Source: an uncultured Eudoraea sp. (GTDB lineage Bacteria > Bacteroidota > Bacteroidia > Flavobacteriales > Flavobacteriaceae). Taken from it: a stretch of 64,000 nt of DNA. Made by a program: the position numbers and the translations under genes. This document shows, one piece after another, positions 54,933 through 64,000 of this stretch (position 1 is the first letter of the stretch; every line of letters begins with the position of its first letter). A model generated the notes under the pieces. That model saw nothing but the letters and a program-made list of their open reading frames with translations, searched no databases and was not told the DNA's origin. Where the stretch lies: NCBI RefSeq assembly GCF_947490415.1, contig NZ_CANLGX010000001.1, positions 372,001 to 436,000 of the forward strand, read 5' to 3'.

Positions 54933-55370
54933 TTAATTAAACCACTGCCCCCACGGTATTCTACTCAAGATAAGTACAAGACCAAGACCATAAAAAATGG
55001 CTATTGTTTTAAATTTCTTTTTAGCCTCCATAAACTTTTTATGGCGAGACCAGCCAATAGTGATTAAAACTATCGCTATTATATTGATAAAAGGGTGTTC
55101 TACCGCTAAAAGTCTTGCGGCCGAATTTAAACCGCCCATCCCAAGTTCTTTAATTGCAGCAAGCCCATTGGATGAAACAAAAAACAGGATAAGACCCAAA
55201 ATTAATTGTATATGCGAAAGTATAAGGGCAAAAAGACTTATCCTAAAATCCTTTTCCAATGTAAACATTCTGTTGCCCATTAAACCCGTAATTGCATTAG
55301 CTACTGCAATAAAGAGAATTGCAAGAACCACATAAGCCAGGTAAGAATGAGCCGTTTGTAAAATTTCCAT
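54933..55370 (-). CDS. Small four-helix membrane protein, cytochrome b-like
   Basis: A 145-residue integral membrane protein with four hydrophobic segments (about 10-32, 47-68, 90-108, 122-138). Histidines in or near helices (His8 near the N terminus, one in LILSHIQLILGL, one in AVEHPFINI, and SRHKK) could bind haem, but no pair is proven. In related genomes such proteins are called cytochrome b or, wrongly, ribosomal protein L27. I do not recognise a specific function. It is cotranscribed with the DUF1080 gene (12-base gap). Confidence 0.68.
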   Translation of the reverse strand: MEILQTAHSYLAYVVLAILFIAVANAITGLMGNRMFTLEKDFRISLFALILSHIQLILGLILFFVSSNGLAAIKELGMGGLNSAARLLAVEHPFINIIAIVLITIGWSRHKKFMEAKKKFKTIAIFYGLGLVLILSRIPWGQWFN

Positions 55371-55410
55371 ACTGATTTATTTTTTCTAAAAATACGGAAT
55401 TTTAGCAATT

Positions 55411-55442
55411 AAAAAGCCCCAACAAAAATGTTGGGGCTTTTC
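55411..55442 (-). terminator. Rho-independent terminator of the Oar-like receptor
   Basis: A 10-bp GC-rich core AGCCCCAACA / TGTTGGGGCT with loop AAAA (55415-55438) flanked by A and T runs, so it works for the leftward receptor gene and possibly in the other direction. Confidence 0.88.
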
Positions 55443-55461
55443 TATTCAATTTTGGATAAAC

Positions 55462-58400
55462 TTAATTAAATATATAACGTAATCCCAGTTGCATTTGCCA
55501 TCTGGAAGACTGCAATCCTGAATCGTCCAATTCAACAATATTCGGTGATCCATCATCATTAATAACACCGGAATTAATATCGAATGTTGGTATATCACCG
55601 GTTGAAACAGTAGTAAGCGGGCTTACATTCTGTCTGACAAATTTTTTCTGTCCCCAATCTTTATTCACAAGATTAGTGAAATTAAAAATATCTGCAGAAA
55701 TTTGAATGGTATTCTTTTTACCACCTACATCAAAGGAAAAATCCTGAAGAAATTTCAAATCAATAATATTACTCCATGGGCCCCGAGAGCCATTTCTCTC
55801 AGCATAGCTTCCTCTGTTTTCTCTTAAATAATCAACGCTGTTGATAAAAGTATCCAATTGTTGCCATTTAGCCGCCTGTTCAGCAGGATCACCTGAAAAA
55901 ACTATTTCATCTTGAGATGCCGGAATATACATTAATGCATTGTCTCGAGAATCATCATTTAACAAGTCGCGCCCTTCCCTATAGGTAAAACTATAAGGTT
56001 GGGATTGTGACCCATCATAAAAAACACCAAAAGTTGTTTTGACATTTTCATTCCATCTAACTTCATAACTAACATTCGCAGTTACTCTGTTTCCCAGTGC
56101 AAAATCTGAACGACTAACCGGTAAATTGGAATTTTTACCATTAACAGATTGTATGTTTCTCCATTGAGAGCTATTCTGTGAAGAAGTGCCATCAAAAACC
56201 TTGAAAGAATCACCCCATGAATAGGATACCTGTCCGGCAAAACCATTCTCAAACGGTTTTCTCAACGAGAAAGTAAAGTTGGTAGCATCACCTCCACCGG
56301 TATTGGAGGCCAAATAAACACCCCCATAAGTGTCATCAATTAAATCCCTTCTATCATAAAAGGGTCGGTTATCTGCCCCGGAATAGAATCCAACAGGACC
56401 TTTAAGATTTAAATTCTCATAATAGATATCTGTAATAACATCTGTATAAAGAAAATCTGCGGAAGCTATCAATCCCCAAAGAGGCAATTTCTGATCTATT
56501 GCAATATTGTACTTAACAACCTGAGGCAGTTTAAAGTCTTTGGAAATTAAATCTATATTACCCCCAACACCACCTGTGCCTGGAAGAGGATCTTTAAACT
56601 GATTGTTTACGTCCGGTTCAAAAGGCTGATCAAATTCAAACATAAAGCCTCCTGTAACGCCATTATTGTTATAGGTGCCTCCTGGCCATACCAGCGGAAG
56701 TCTGGATGTAAACACACCTAAACCACCTCTTATTTGTGTGGTATTGTTACCATCAACGTCCCAGTTAAATCCAACGCGGGGCGCAATCATAGCTGTTGGG
56801 CTTATACCCTGTCCAACTCTGGCGCCTTGTAAATTTTTACCGGCAGCTTCAAGCAATCCAACAGTTCTTGTATTAAAATCTTCATTAACAGGACCGTCTG
56901 ACCAATAAGGTATGTCTACCCGAAAACCTAAGGTTGCCTTTAAATTGTCTGATACCTGTATCTCATCCTGAACGTAAAGACCAAGTTGGAAGGTATCGAA
57001 TTCTGATGCGCCGGCTGATTGATCCCCAACCGTACCATCGCCTACCAAAGAATATCCATGCTGGTACACATCACTATTTTGGATAGTTAAAAACTGATTC
57101 AAACCACTGGAAAGTAGCGTCCCAGCATCATCAAATTGGTCTTCAAAAGTGTAATCCCCATAGTTAAACGCAAAAAATAAGTTTTTAACTTTTGCAAATT
57201 CGAGGTTAGTACCAAAAGTAAATGTATGCCTGCCAGCATAAACATCAAAATTATTGGTAATTGTAAAAACATCCTGATCCAGTAAGTTGGCTGTTGAAAA
57301 AGGTTCAGCCCCAAAAGAAATTGTGCCTCCGCCATCCTGTATATCTACAGTTGGGAATGGAACTCCGGCCGGATCCCTGTCATCCCTTACCCGGGTATAG
57401 CCTAAAACAAAGTTATTGGCAAATTTATCCCCATACCTTGAACTCCATTCCAAGGCAGTTGAATTTGTGGATGTGATAAATTCTTCTGAACCATTGATAA
57501 AACCAATATTTCTATTCCCAGAGCTACGAGCTTCTAGATTCTCAGCTTTGACATAACTATGCCTCAAGGAAATCTTGTGATCCTGATTTATGTTCCAATC
57601 TATTTTCGCCACAAGTTTATTACTTGTAAGTGTCCTTGTGTTGTTATCGAAGATACCCGGGTCATAGCCATAAGTAGATTGCAAGAAATTCGAAAGTCCG
57701 TCAATATCTGCAAGTGATGAGTTACCTGTATAATTGCTGAAATTAAAAGGCTGGGGTGTTTCTTCATCTTGTCTTTCGTAGTTTACAAAAAAGAACAGTT
57801 TATCCTTTACAATTGGTCCTCCCAACCTTAAGCCGTATGTATAAGCACTAAAATCTGATACTTTTTCTCTTTGCTCATCATCACCTACCAAATCAGGAGG
57901 TGTATTTCCAACAAGATCCTGATTTCTGATAAAACCGTATGCAGAACCACTAAATTCATTGGAACCAGATCTGGTAATAGCGTTAATAGATCCTCCGGAG
58001 AAACCTGATTGCCTTACATCAAAAGGTGCAATATTCACCTGGAAGGTCTCAATAGCATCCACGGAGAACGGATTTACACCTGTTTGTCCCCCATTTGTAC
58101 CTGATCCCGCCAATCCAAATACGTCATTGTTTACAGCTCCATCAATATAAATGGCATTGTACCTGTTGTTTTGACCGGCAAGCGAAATAGAAAAACCATC
58201 ATTGCCCTCAGTAAGCTGTGCCTGAGGTGTAATCCTTACAAAATCTGCAAGGGACCGGGAGGCAGAAGGTAAGGTCTGAATATCCCTTTGAGACACATTG
58301 GTTTCCGTACCTGTTTTACTTGAACTGAAAACCCCATCACTTACCCCGGTTACAACCACTTCATCTAGCGCTGTAGCCGACTCCGATAATTCGGTGCTTA

Positions 58401-58707
58401 TTCTACTTGACTGTCCTAAAGTCAGGCTTACATTTTCCTGAACATAATCGTTAAAACCAACATAGGAAATAGTAATTCTATAAGGGCCTCCAGATCTCAT
58501 GTTGGAAATCCTGTAAAAGCCATCAAAATCTGTTGCAGCTCCATATTTTGATCCTGAAGGAACATGAACTGCAACTACTGTAGCCCCCGGTAATGGTTCG
58601 CCAGTATTGTCTGTTACTTTTCCTCCAATAGAAGAGGTTGTAACTCCTTGTGAAAATGCCATTACTGACACTAAAAAAGCAATTAAGCCAAAGTAGATTT
58701 TTTTCAT
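55462..58707 (-). CDS. Oar-like TonB-dependent receptor with carboxypeptidase-regulatory domain
   Basis: An outer-membrane protein of 1081 residues from ATG 58707 (MKKIYFGLIAFLVSVMAFSQ); an in-frame run upstream to 58773 lacks a signal peptide. Residues about 22-110 form the CarboxypepD_reg domain (SIGGKVTDNTGEPLPGATVV); the plug (LPSASRSLADFVRITPQAQL, YNAIYIDGAVNNDVFGL, GGSINAITRSGSNEFSGSAY) and large barrel follow, ending LQLGLRYIFN. This set is typical of the OmpA-related Oar family, found in Myxococcus and Bacteroidetes and linked to cell contact, secretion or large-substrate uptake. Monocistronic with a strong terminator. Confidence 0.9.
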   Translation of the reverse strand: MKKIYFGLIAFLVSVMAFSQGVTTSSIGGKVTDNTGEPLPGATVVAVHVPSGSKYGAATDFDGFYRISNMRSGGPYRITISYVGFNDYVQENVSLTLGQSSRISTELSESATALDEVVVTGVSDGVFSSSKTGTETNVSQRDIQTLPSASRSLADFVRITPQAQLTEGNDGFSISLAGQNNRYNAIYIDGAVNNDVFGLAGSGTNGGQTGVNPFSVDAIETFQVNIAPFDVRQSGFSGGSINAITRSGSNEFSGSAYGFIRNQDLVGNTPPDLVGDDEQREKVSDFSAYTYGLRLGGPIVKDKLFFFVNYERQDEETPQPFNFSNYTGNSSLADIDGLSNFLQSTYGYDPGIFDNNTRTLTSNKLVAKIDWNINQDHKISLRHSYVKAENLEARSSGNRNIGFINGSEEFITSTNSTALEWSSRYGDKFANNFVLGYTRVRDDRDPAGVPFPTVDIQDGGGTISFGAEPFSTANLLDQDVFTITNNFDVYAGRHTFTFGTNLEFAKVKNLFFAFNYGDYTFEDQFDDAGTLLSSGLNQFLTIQNSDVYQHGYSLVGDGTVGDQSAGASEFDTFQLGLYVQDEIQVSDNLKATLGFRVDIPYWSDGPVNEDFNTRTVGLLEAAGKNLQGARVGQGISPTAMIAPRVGFNWDVDGNNTTQIRGGLGVFTSRLPLVWPGGTYNNNGVTGGFMFEFDQPFEPDVNNQFKDPLPGTGGVGGNIDLISKDFKLPQVVKYNIAIDQKLPLWGLIASADFLYTDVITDIYYENLNLKGPVGFYSGADNRPFYDRRDLIDDTYGGVYLASNTGGGDATNFTFSLRKPFENGFAGQVSYSWGDSFKVFDGTSSQNSSQWRNIQSVNGKNSNLPVSRSDFALGNRVTANVSYEVRWNENVKTTFGVFYDGSQSQPYSFTYREGRDLLNDDSRDNALMYIPASQDEIVFSGDPAEQAAKWQQLDTFINSVDYLRENRGSYAERNGSRGPWSNIIDLKFLQDFSFDVGGKKNTIQISADIFNFTNLVNKDWGQKKFVRQNVSPLTTVSTGDIPTFDINSGVINDDGSPNIVELDDSGLQSSRWQMQLGLRYIFN

Positions 58708-58880
58708 TTTACTAAGTGTTAATTTATTTTTGTTTAATCCTGCAAATGTGCTGTATCTAAGGCACATATGCATTAAGGCAATGTTAAAAAACCAATAACA
58801 AACCTAACACTAGTTTGGCAACAAATCTTTAAAAATCAGCGTTATTTTAAAGAGAATTTTCGAATTATGAAGTAGCCTAT

Positions 58881-60518
58881 TTAATTCTTAAAAAAATGCA
58901 AAAGATTTAATGTAGAACTATCATGTTTGGCAATATCTGAATTATTTATGTCTTTCAATATTCTGGAAGCTAGTTGCTTTCCTAATTCCACACCCCATTG
59001 ATCAAAACTATATATGTTCCAAACAATCCCCTGAACGAATATTTTGTGCTCATACATGGCAATTAACATTCCTAATGTTTTGGGGGTAAGTTTATCTATC
59101 AATAAAGTGTTTGTAGGTTTATTTCCTTCAAAAGTTTTGAATGGAAGCAGTGCTTTGATCTCATTTTCGGGCATTTTTGCAGCTTCTAATTCCTGCCGAA
59201 CCTCATCAGCGGTTTTGCCATTCATTAACGCCTCGGTCTGCGCAAAAAAATTGGCCATCAATTTATTGTGATGATCAGAATCTCCATGCAATGAATCCTT
59301 AAAACCAATGAAATCTGCCGGAATTAATTTTGTGCCCTGATGTATTAATTGAAAGAAAGCATGCTGCGCATTTGTTCCCGGTTCACCCCAAATAATAGTT
59401 CCTGTCTGATAGTTCGTAAAATTCCCATCACGGTCCACACTCTTCCCATTGCTCTCCATCATACCTTGCTGTAAATAGGCAGAAAATCTATTTAGGTATT
59501 GTGTATAAGGAATAATGGCCTCTGTTTCTGCCCCGTAGAAATTATTGTACCAAATGCTTAAGAGGGCGAGTATAACAGGAATGTTTTCATCAAAATTGGC
59601 AGTCTTAAAATGGGTATCCATTTCATTTGCTCCGGCTAAAAGAGCTTCAAAATTCTCATATCCTATAGCTAGTGAAATAGATAAACCTACGGCACTCCAA
59701 AGAGAAAATCTTCCTCCCACCCAATCCCACATGGGAAATACATTTTCATCACCTATTCCAAATTCACTAATCTTTTTAGTATTTGTAGAAACGGCAGCAA
59801 AATGTTTTGCCACATCCCTTTCTGTAGCAGATTTTAAAAACCATTCTCTAATTGTATTGGCGTTACTAAGTGTTTCCTGAGTAGTAAAAGTTTTAGAAAC
59901 AATAATGAACAGTGTAGTCTCCGGATTCAGCTCCTTTAAGATCTCATAGACATGATCTCCATCTACATTACTAACAAAATGAGTACGTAAGTGATTTTTG
60001 TAATATTTTAAAGCCTCTGTGACCATTAAGGGTCCCAAATCAGATCCTCCAATGCCTATATTTACAATATCTGTAAACGCTTTACCCGTATACCCTTTCC
60101 TTTGTCCATTGATTACATCTTCAGAGAATTGACGAAGCTGTTCTTTTATTCGATAAACTTCAGGGATAATATTAACCCCTGAGACCATTACCGTTTCAGT
60201 TTTTTTTGCTCTAAGGGCTGTATGAAGAACGGCTCTGCCTTCGGTCTGGTTAATAGGGTCGCCATTGAATACTTTTTCAATGGCATCCTTTAAATTTACT
60301 TCTTCTGCAAGTTGCAATAAAAGTGATAAGGTTTCATCTGTTATTCTGTTCTTGGAATAATCAACGATAAACTCCTGAAATCTTAATGTGAATTTTGTGG
60401 CGCGTTCCTTGTCGTCTGCAAAGAGGTCCTTGAGTTGTAAGCTTTTTGTTTCTTTAAAATTCTCTCCAAGCAGTTTCCAGGCTGCAGTGGTTGTTGGGTT
60501 AGTGTTCAGTAATGGCAT
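58881..60518 (-). CDS. pgi: Glucose-6-phosphate isomerase
   Basis: A 545-residue homodimeric cytosolic enzyme interconverting glucose-6-phosphate and fructose-6-phosphate. The signatures are [72 protein letters not shown] (catalytic Glu and His) and [11 protein letters not shown] (catalytic Lys). The start is ATG at 60518, four bases beyond the M23 stop, so it is the last gene of the DUF3108-TDO-M23-pgi operon. Confidence 0.97.
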   Translation of the reverse strand: MPLLNTNPTTTAAWKLLGENFKETKSLQLKDLFADDKERATKFTLRFQEFIVDYSKNRITDETLSLLLQLAEEVNLKDAIEKVFNGDPINQTEGRAVLHTALRAKKTETVMVSGVNIIPEVYRIKEQLRQFSEDVINGQRKGYTGKAFTDIVNIGIGGSDLGPLMVTEALKYYKNHLRTHFVSNVDGDHVYEILKELNPETTLFIIVSKTFTTQETLSNANTIREWFLKSATERDVAKHFAAVSTNTKKISEFGIGDENVFPMWDWVGGRFSLWSAVGLSISLAIGYENFEALLAGANEMDTHFKTANFDENIPVILALLSIWYNNFYGAETEAIIPYTQYLNRFSAYLQQGMMESNGKSVDRDGNFTNYQTGTIIWGEPGTNAQHAFFQLIHQGTKLIPADFIGFKDSLHGDSDHHNKLMANFFAQTEALMNGKTADEVRQELEAAKMPENEIKALLPFKTFEGNKPTNTLLIDKLTPKTLGMLIAMYEHKIFVQGIVWNIYSFDQWGVELGKQLASRILKDINNSDIAKHDSSTLNLLHFFKN

Positions 60519-60522
60519 TGAG

Positions 60523-61794
60523 TTAGTTAAGTGTTAGCAATTCTTCATCAGGTTTTTCCGGAAATTCTATACAGTCTAATTGCGCTTTTTGTGGACTAAT
60601 AAATTTGAAATAATCTGGTCTTACCTCTTCAGGAAGAGGTTCTGCGGCAGGAAGTTTTTCCCTGAAAGGATCCACCTGACGGCCATTTTTCCAAAAGCGA
60701 TAACACACGTGCGGGCCTCCGGTATTTCCCGTCATGCCAACCCATCCAATAACATCTCCCTGTCTGACAAATTCTCCTCTCTTAACTTTTTGCTTTCTCA
60801 TATGGAGATATTGAGTACTATATGTGCCATTATGCCTGATTTTTACATATTTTCCATTTCCCCCTTTTCTTGTGGATTCAGTAACGGTGCCATCGGCCGT
60901 TGCCATTATAGGGGTTCCAACCGGTGCAGCATAATCAGTACCCCGGTGTGGTCTAACTTTATATCCATAGTATCGAATTTTTCTCTTTAGATTATAGCGA
61001 GATGAAATTCTACTAAATTTTACAGGTGCCCTCAAAAAAGTTCTTCTAAGATTATTTGCCTCGTCGTCAAAGTAGTCAACTATATTTTTAAGGGAATCAG
61101 ATTCATAGGCGAAAGCATATAGAGGTGTACCATTATGCTCAAAGTAGGCAGATTCAATGGGTTCTGCCCCTGCATAAATAGTATCGTTGATATACTTTTC
61201 CTTATAGATAACCTTAAATTTATCTCCCTTTTGCAATCGAAAGAAATCTATGGTCCAGGCATAAATTTCGGAAAGGTCATTGGTAACATTATAATCTATT
61301 CCCTGATCCAATATTGCCTCAGAAAGTGAAGTCTCAATTATTCCCGCCGCTTCTTTTTGTACATATTTTACCTGCTTACGATCTTTATAGGCCAGAACGG
61401 AGTCGCGAAAATCAACCACAGTGTAGTTTATAAGGTCGTTCTGGTAAATAAAAACCTGAGCCCCTTCTGTGGTATCTTTTGATTTGAGAATGAGATAAGG
61501 TTTGCCTACTCTAATTTTGCGAACATCAAAAGTATCCCTATAATCCTCAGATACTTTAGCAATTTTAGGATAATCCACTTTATTTTTAATCATTAATTCC
61601 CCAAAACTATCCCCGCGTTTTACAGTATCACGTACTACTAAATAGTCTTCAAGATTAAATCCGAATTGTTTAGCAGTGGATAATTCATTTGAGATTACGA
61701 TTTCTTCAACCGCACTAACTTCTTTGTCGGTTTGAACTTGCTTGCAGGAATTAAATATACTAAGTAATAAAAATGTGCCCCAATATTTATACAT
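60523..61794 (-). CDS. M23-family peptidase-like lipoprotein with an HxC variant
   Basis: A 423-residue protein with lipobox FNSC (Cys17). The middle contains LysM/OapA-like or LysM-adjacent beta-rich regions ([41 protein letters not shown]), and the C-terminal domain is a LytM/M23 fold: [20 protein letters not shown] gives HxxxD, and [25 protein letters not shown] is the typical glycine-rich strand. The last motif reads [12 protein letters not shown]: where canonical M23 has HxH, this has His-Val-Cys. It would act on peptidoglycan in the periplasm, or regulate it. Starts 2 bases before TDO's stop region. Confidence 0.85.
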   Translation of the reverse strand: MYKYWGTFLLLSIFNSCKQVQTDKEVSAVEEIVISNELSTAKQFGFNLEDYLVVRDTVKRGDSFGELMIKNKVDYPKIAKVSEDYRDTFDVRKIRVGKPYLILKSKDTTEGAQVFIYQNDLINYTVVDFRDSVLAYKDRKQVKYVQKEAAGIIETSLSEAILDQGIDYNVTNDLSEIYAWTIDFFRLQKGDKFKVIYKEKYINDTIYAGAEPIESAYFEHNGTPLYAFAYESDSLKNIVDYFDDEANNLRRTFLRAPVKFSRISSRYNLKRKIRYYGYKVRPHRGTDYAAPVGTPIMATADGTVTESTRKGGNGKYVKIRHNGTYSTQYLHMRKQKVKRGEFVRQGDVIGWVGMTGNTGGPHVCYRFWKNGRQVDPFREKLPAAEPLPEEVRPDYFKFISPQKAQLDCIEFPEKPDEELLTLN

Positions 61795-61796
61795 GG

Positions 61797-62765
61797 TCAG
61801 TTTTCAATTTTTTCAGGGTTAAAGATATGGTCCACCCATTGTTTTCCCCAATTATTTAACTCTTGTTTTGAATACAAATTTGGAAAAAATACAACCTTTT
61901 GAAAACTTGGAGGCAAATATTCCTTCCAATTAGTTCCCCCGGTGGCCTCAATTGAAGTGTTCTCTTTGTTTAGATATCTATGGGCTGATCCCAAATGCAT
62001 CAAAGGCCAATTTATATTTGCATTTATGTCCATTATTTTTAACGCCTTAATTAGCACTTTATTATGCCTGCCTTCTTCTGGTAAATTTAAATATTTGTGA
62101 TATATCGTATTGTTTTTCAACTGTTTGGCAATTCGTATAAATCTGGGGGTATACCTGTATTCAAATTGTTTAAGCGTAAGGGTCTTTTCACCGGTACTTT
62201 TATCAGTCGCTCCCTTTTTCCAATAGATTTGTTCATATAGCTCTTCAATACTATTTTTTTTAGAAAATTCTTTTCTTTTTGGAGGAAACACTAAGTGTTC
62301 CAGGGGCGTTGCATAAATCTCTATTGTCCTATATTGAGCAGATTGAAATCCACTGGCCGGCAACAATGCCATTCTATATTGAAGGAATTGTTCACGTTCC
62401 ATTCCATGAATCATAATACTAAAGGAAGAAATTAATGCTTTGTAATAATTATTAATGCGATTTAATTTTTCAATAAAGAAATCCACATTTTGGGATTTAT
62501 CATCTACAATTTGTTTTTCTTCGTGTAGTATTAGCTTAAAATACAGTTCTGTGATTTGATGATACATGATAAATATTTCCTCATCGGGGAAATGTGTTCG
62601 GGGGACCTGCAAACTCAAAAGCGTATCGAGATGAATATAATCCCAGTAGGTAAGGTAACGTTGGTACAAAAGACCATCTAGGTAAGAGCTTAAATCCTGA
62701 CCCGAATCCTTATATTTTTCTTCTAGTTTTAATATTTGGGATTCTAAGCGCTCCTTATTTTTCAT
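61797..62765 (-). CDS. kynA: Tryptophan 2,3-dioxygenase-like protein
   Basis: A 322-residue haem dioxygenase opening the indole ring of tryptophan to N-formylkynurenine. The conserved IMYHQITELYFKLILHE contains the substrate-site His69, YRMALLPASGFQSAQYR provides Arg131, and NWPLMHLGSAHRYLNK contains the candidate haem axial His (His257 or His262), followed by ATGGTNWKEYLPP. The sequence is divergent from proteobacterial TDO but the motif order agrees. Other kynurenine-pathway genes are not in the window. It is between DUF3108 and M23 genes with gaps of 6 and 2 bases. Confidence 0.85.
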   Translation of the reverse strand: MKNKERLESQILKLEEKYKDSGQDLSSYLDGLLYQRYLTYWDYIHLDTLLSLQVPRTHFPDEEIFIMYHQITELYFKLILHEEKQIVDDKSQNVDFFIEKLNRINNYYKALISSFSIMIHGMEREQFLQYRMALLPASGFQSAQYRTIEIYATPLEHLVFPPKRKEFSKKNSIEELYEQIYWKKGATDKSTGEKTLTLKQFEYRYTPRFIRIAKQLKNNTIYHKYLNLPEEGRHNKVLIKALKIMDINANINWPLMHLGSAHRYLNKENTSIEATGGTNWKEYLPPSFQKVVFFPNLYSKQELNNWGKQWVDHIFNPEKIEN

Positions 62766-62771
62766 ATTTGT

Positions 62772-63605
62772 TTAGTCCATTATTATTTTGAACTGGTGCT
62801 TTAAACCATTGTACCCATCCAAATCTGCCGAAATTGCACCCACCGTGAGATTCGCTTTAATCCTAATTGGTATTTTGTTCGAATCATTTGACACCCATAA
62901 GGCTAAACTTTCCTGTTCTTTAAAAACGCGTCCAGATTGGACCAAAGGCTGAAATTTAAGGCATTCTACTTTACCAAATTTTGTTTTAATTATTTCCTTA
63001 CCCAAATATCTCAGTTTAAACCTATATATACCGTCATCGTCATAAAGAACTTTAAGTTCCAAAGCCTCTCCCTGGACCAAATCATCAAATTCATAGTTAT
63101 TTCTTAAATAATAAAACGCCGAAATAAGATCCTGAACACTATCCTGTAGGGTAAAATTAAGTTTTTTATCGTTCTTTTTATCATTTAGAACCGCTACTTC
63201 TTTTTCGTGATCAAAATTTATTTCCACGTCCTTTGTGTAGCCACCTTCATATAACTTCCTGACAAAGCGGTAAGGTTTGCCGTCCTTTTTGTCAAAATAG
63301 CTTTCATAGGTGTCATCAACTTTAAAAAAAATGCTTGCGAAACCAGTTGTTTTCCCCCTGCCCACTACGTGATATACCGGAATACTGTCTATCATATTAT
63401 TCTTCACGTGTAGTGTGGCATAACTTGCGTTTAAAAAGCCATAGTGCACCCTGAATTTTAGCCATTCTCCCGGTTTGAAAGCTGAAGACTTAGAATCTTC
63501 CTTAACTGCGTTATCGTCGTTTTTTTTGTAGGATTCAACAACAGCATACTGCCCGGCTAGTGACAGGGTTATAGTAGCAAAAAATAGAACAATGATCTTT
63601 TTCAT
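62772..63605 (-). CDS. DUF3108 secreted protein
   Basis: A protein of 277 residues starting at ATG 63605 (MKKIIVLFFATITLSLAGQY), with a signal peptide and beta-rich DUF3108 domain: GEWLKFRVHYGFLNASYATL, VVGRGKTTGFASIFFKVDDTYESYFD, and IKTKFGKVECLKFQPLVQSG. The fold is related to outer-membrane lipid-binding beta-barrel domains; the role is not known, and it is probably periplasmic. It is the first gene of the TDO-M23-pgi operon. Confidence 0.83.
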   Translation of the reverse strand: MKKIIVLFFATITLSLAGQYAVVESYKKNDDNAVKEDSKSSAFKPGEWLKFRVHYGFLNASYATLHVKNNMIDSIPVYHVVGRGKTTGFASIFFKVDDTYESYFDKKDGKPYRFVRKLYEGGYTKDVEINFDHEKEVAVLNDKKNDKKLNFTLQDSVQDLISAFYYLRNNYEFDDLVQGEALELKVLYDDDGIYRFKLRYLGKEIIKTKFGKVECLKFQPLVQSGRVFKEQESLALWVSNDSNKIPIRIKANLTVGAISADLDGYNGLKHQFKIIMD

Positions 63606-64000
63606 ATCCAATTTTCGAATCAAAATTATCAAAAAATGAGCTTATATAAATTTTAATTTACAATTACATAAACAAAATTTATTCCAAAGTATTGTATTCT
63701 ACATATCATTCAGTCTATCCGGTTTATGTAAAGGCCTTAGAAAAGGCCTGTCAATTATAACTATTTGAATTAGGTGCTAGACACATAACCCACATATAAG
63801 TAGGTTCATGTTTTTCATTTTAATTCAAAAAAAAGCCCCGATTAAGAAATCAGGGCTTTTCCTAAATAACCAACCAAACTTTAAATTATGAAAAACCAAT
63901 ACTTAAAGTTATAAGGGAACCACCCCTTATGTCTTCCAAATTTACTTAATAACTATTTCCCTTGAAAATCTTTTAACTTACTTTAACTAGGCTATTAACA
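63606..64000. other. Noncoding end of window with three hairpins and a leader-like start
   Basis: No frame is open through this segment on either strand. It contains a 7-bp inverted repeat AGGCCTT/AAGGCCT (63732-63749), a terminator-like hairpin (63831-63860), and a perfect 7-bp stem ATAAGGG/CCCTTAT with 6-base loop (63911-63930). A segment AACCAACCAAACTTTAAATT runs directly into an ATG (63888) that opens only eight codons (MKNQYLKL, stop at 63912-63914) and resembles Flavobacteriaceae 5' leaders. A small RNA, a leader peptide or the remnant of a gene start are possible; none is proven. Confidence 0.6.
63831..63860 (-). terminator. Terminator-like hairpin with long U-tract to the left
   Basis: AAAAGCCCCGAT pairs with ATCAGGGCTTTT with one C-A mismatch (loop 63843-63848). 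Leftward it is followed by eight T residues, so it is best as a terminator for a leftward transcript coming from the right, whose gene is not in the window; rightward only four T follow. Confidence 0.7.

Noticed and set aside
63888-63914. Eight-codon ORF MKNQYLKL as a protein gene.
   Set aside because: It is too short for support by content, has no conserved context in the window, and is recorded only as part of the noncoding tail.

Overview
This window is a chromosomal segment of a Bacteroidetes bacterium, almost certainly a gliding member of the Flavobacteriaceae. The evidence is an AT-rich sequence, the gliding genes gldD and gldE behind mutY and ssb, four-gene-class TonB-dependent receptors with carboxypeptidase-regulatory N-domains, DUF4270, DUF5689 and DUF3108 proteins, an atpD-atpC pair split from the rest of the ATP synthase genes, a single-chain glycyl-tRNA synthetase, and promoters of the Bacteroidetes type (TTTG / TAnnTTTG). 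Shine-Dalgarno sequences are essentially absent and TTG or GTG starts are common. I saw no rRNA, tRNA, CRISPR array, insertion sequence or prophage; it reads as ordinary core chromosome.

Layout. 1-3.8 kb: the 3' part of an M16-type zinc protease fused to a LolA-like domain, an EamA permease, a small lipoprotein and a PLP-dependent serine/threonine dehydratase. 3.8-7.2 kb: the leftward mutY-ssb-gldE-gldD operon. 7.3-9.5 kb: HU-like protein, an unlisted 29-residue very basic protein, and RNase G. 9.6-14.5 kb: six-hairpin glycosidase lipoprotein, RecX, a fatty-acid hydroxylase and a GNAT-like protein. 14.6-21.9 kb: a leftward biotin cluster (bioF, a DUF2007/zinc-ribbon gene, bioD, bioA, a FabF-like ketosynthase, bioB) followed by a cupin/JmjC-like protein and interrupted by an opposing Coa1-family gene. 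22-24.4 kb: GNAT protein and atpD-atpC. 24.5-33.6 kb: a TonB receptor with an SGNH lipoprotein, glmS, a DUF4270 lipoprotein carrying calcium-type repeats, and a stand-alone starch-synthase N-domain.

33.7-38.6 kb: rightward panC-panD, a flippase-like membrane protein, an esterase-like protein that lacks the nucleophile serine, and radA. 38.6-48.9 kb: aldo/keto reductase, xth, a FecA-like receptor, glyS, a coiled-coil membrane protein, comF, an Ig-like lipoprotein, an omega-amidase-like nitrilase and an ankyrin protein. 49-54.3 kb: a DUF5689/lamin-tail lipoprotein, a TonB receptor and a divergent secreted endonuclease-family protein, which together look like a candidate surface system acting on nucleic acid or phosphoester substrates. 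54.3-58.7 kb: a DUF1080 protein, a small four-helix membrane protein and an Oar-like TonB receptor. 58.9-63.6 kb: the leftward DUF3108-TDO-M23-pgi operon. The last 395 bases are noncoding with three hairpins.

The most promising leads are the nuclease/TonB/DUF5689-LTD locus, the ketosynthase inside the biotin cluster, the tiny basic protein between HU and RNase G, and three enzyme-like proteins whose signature catalytic or metal residues are changed (SGNH, esterase-like, M23). None of these could be tested here by database search.
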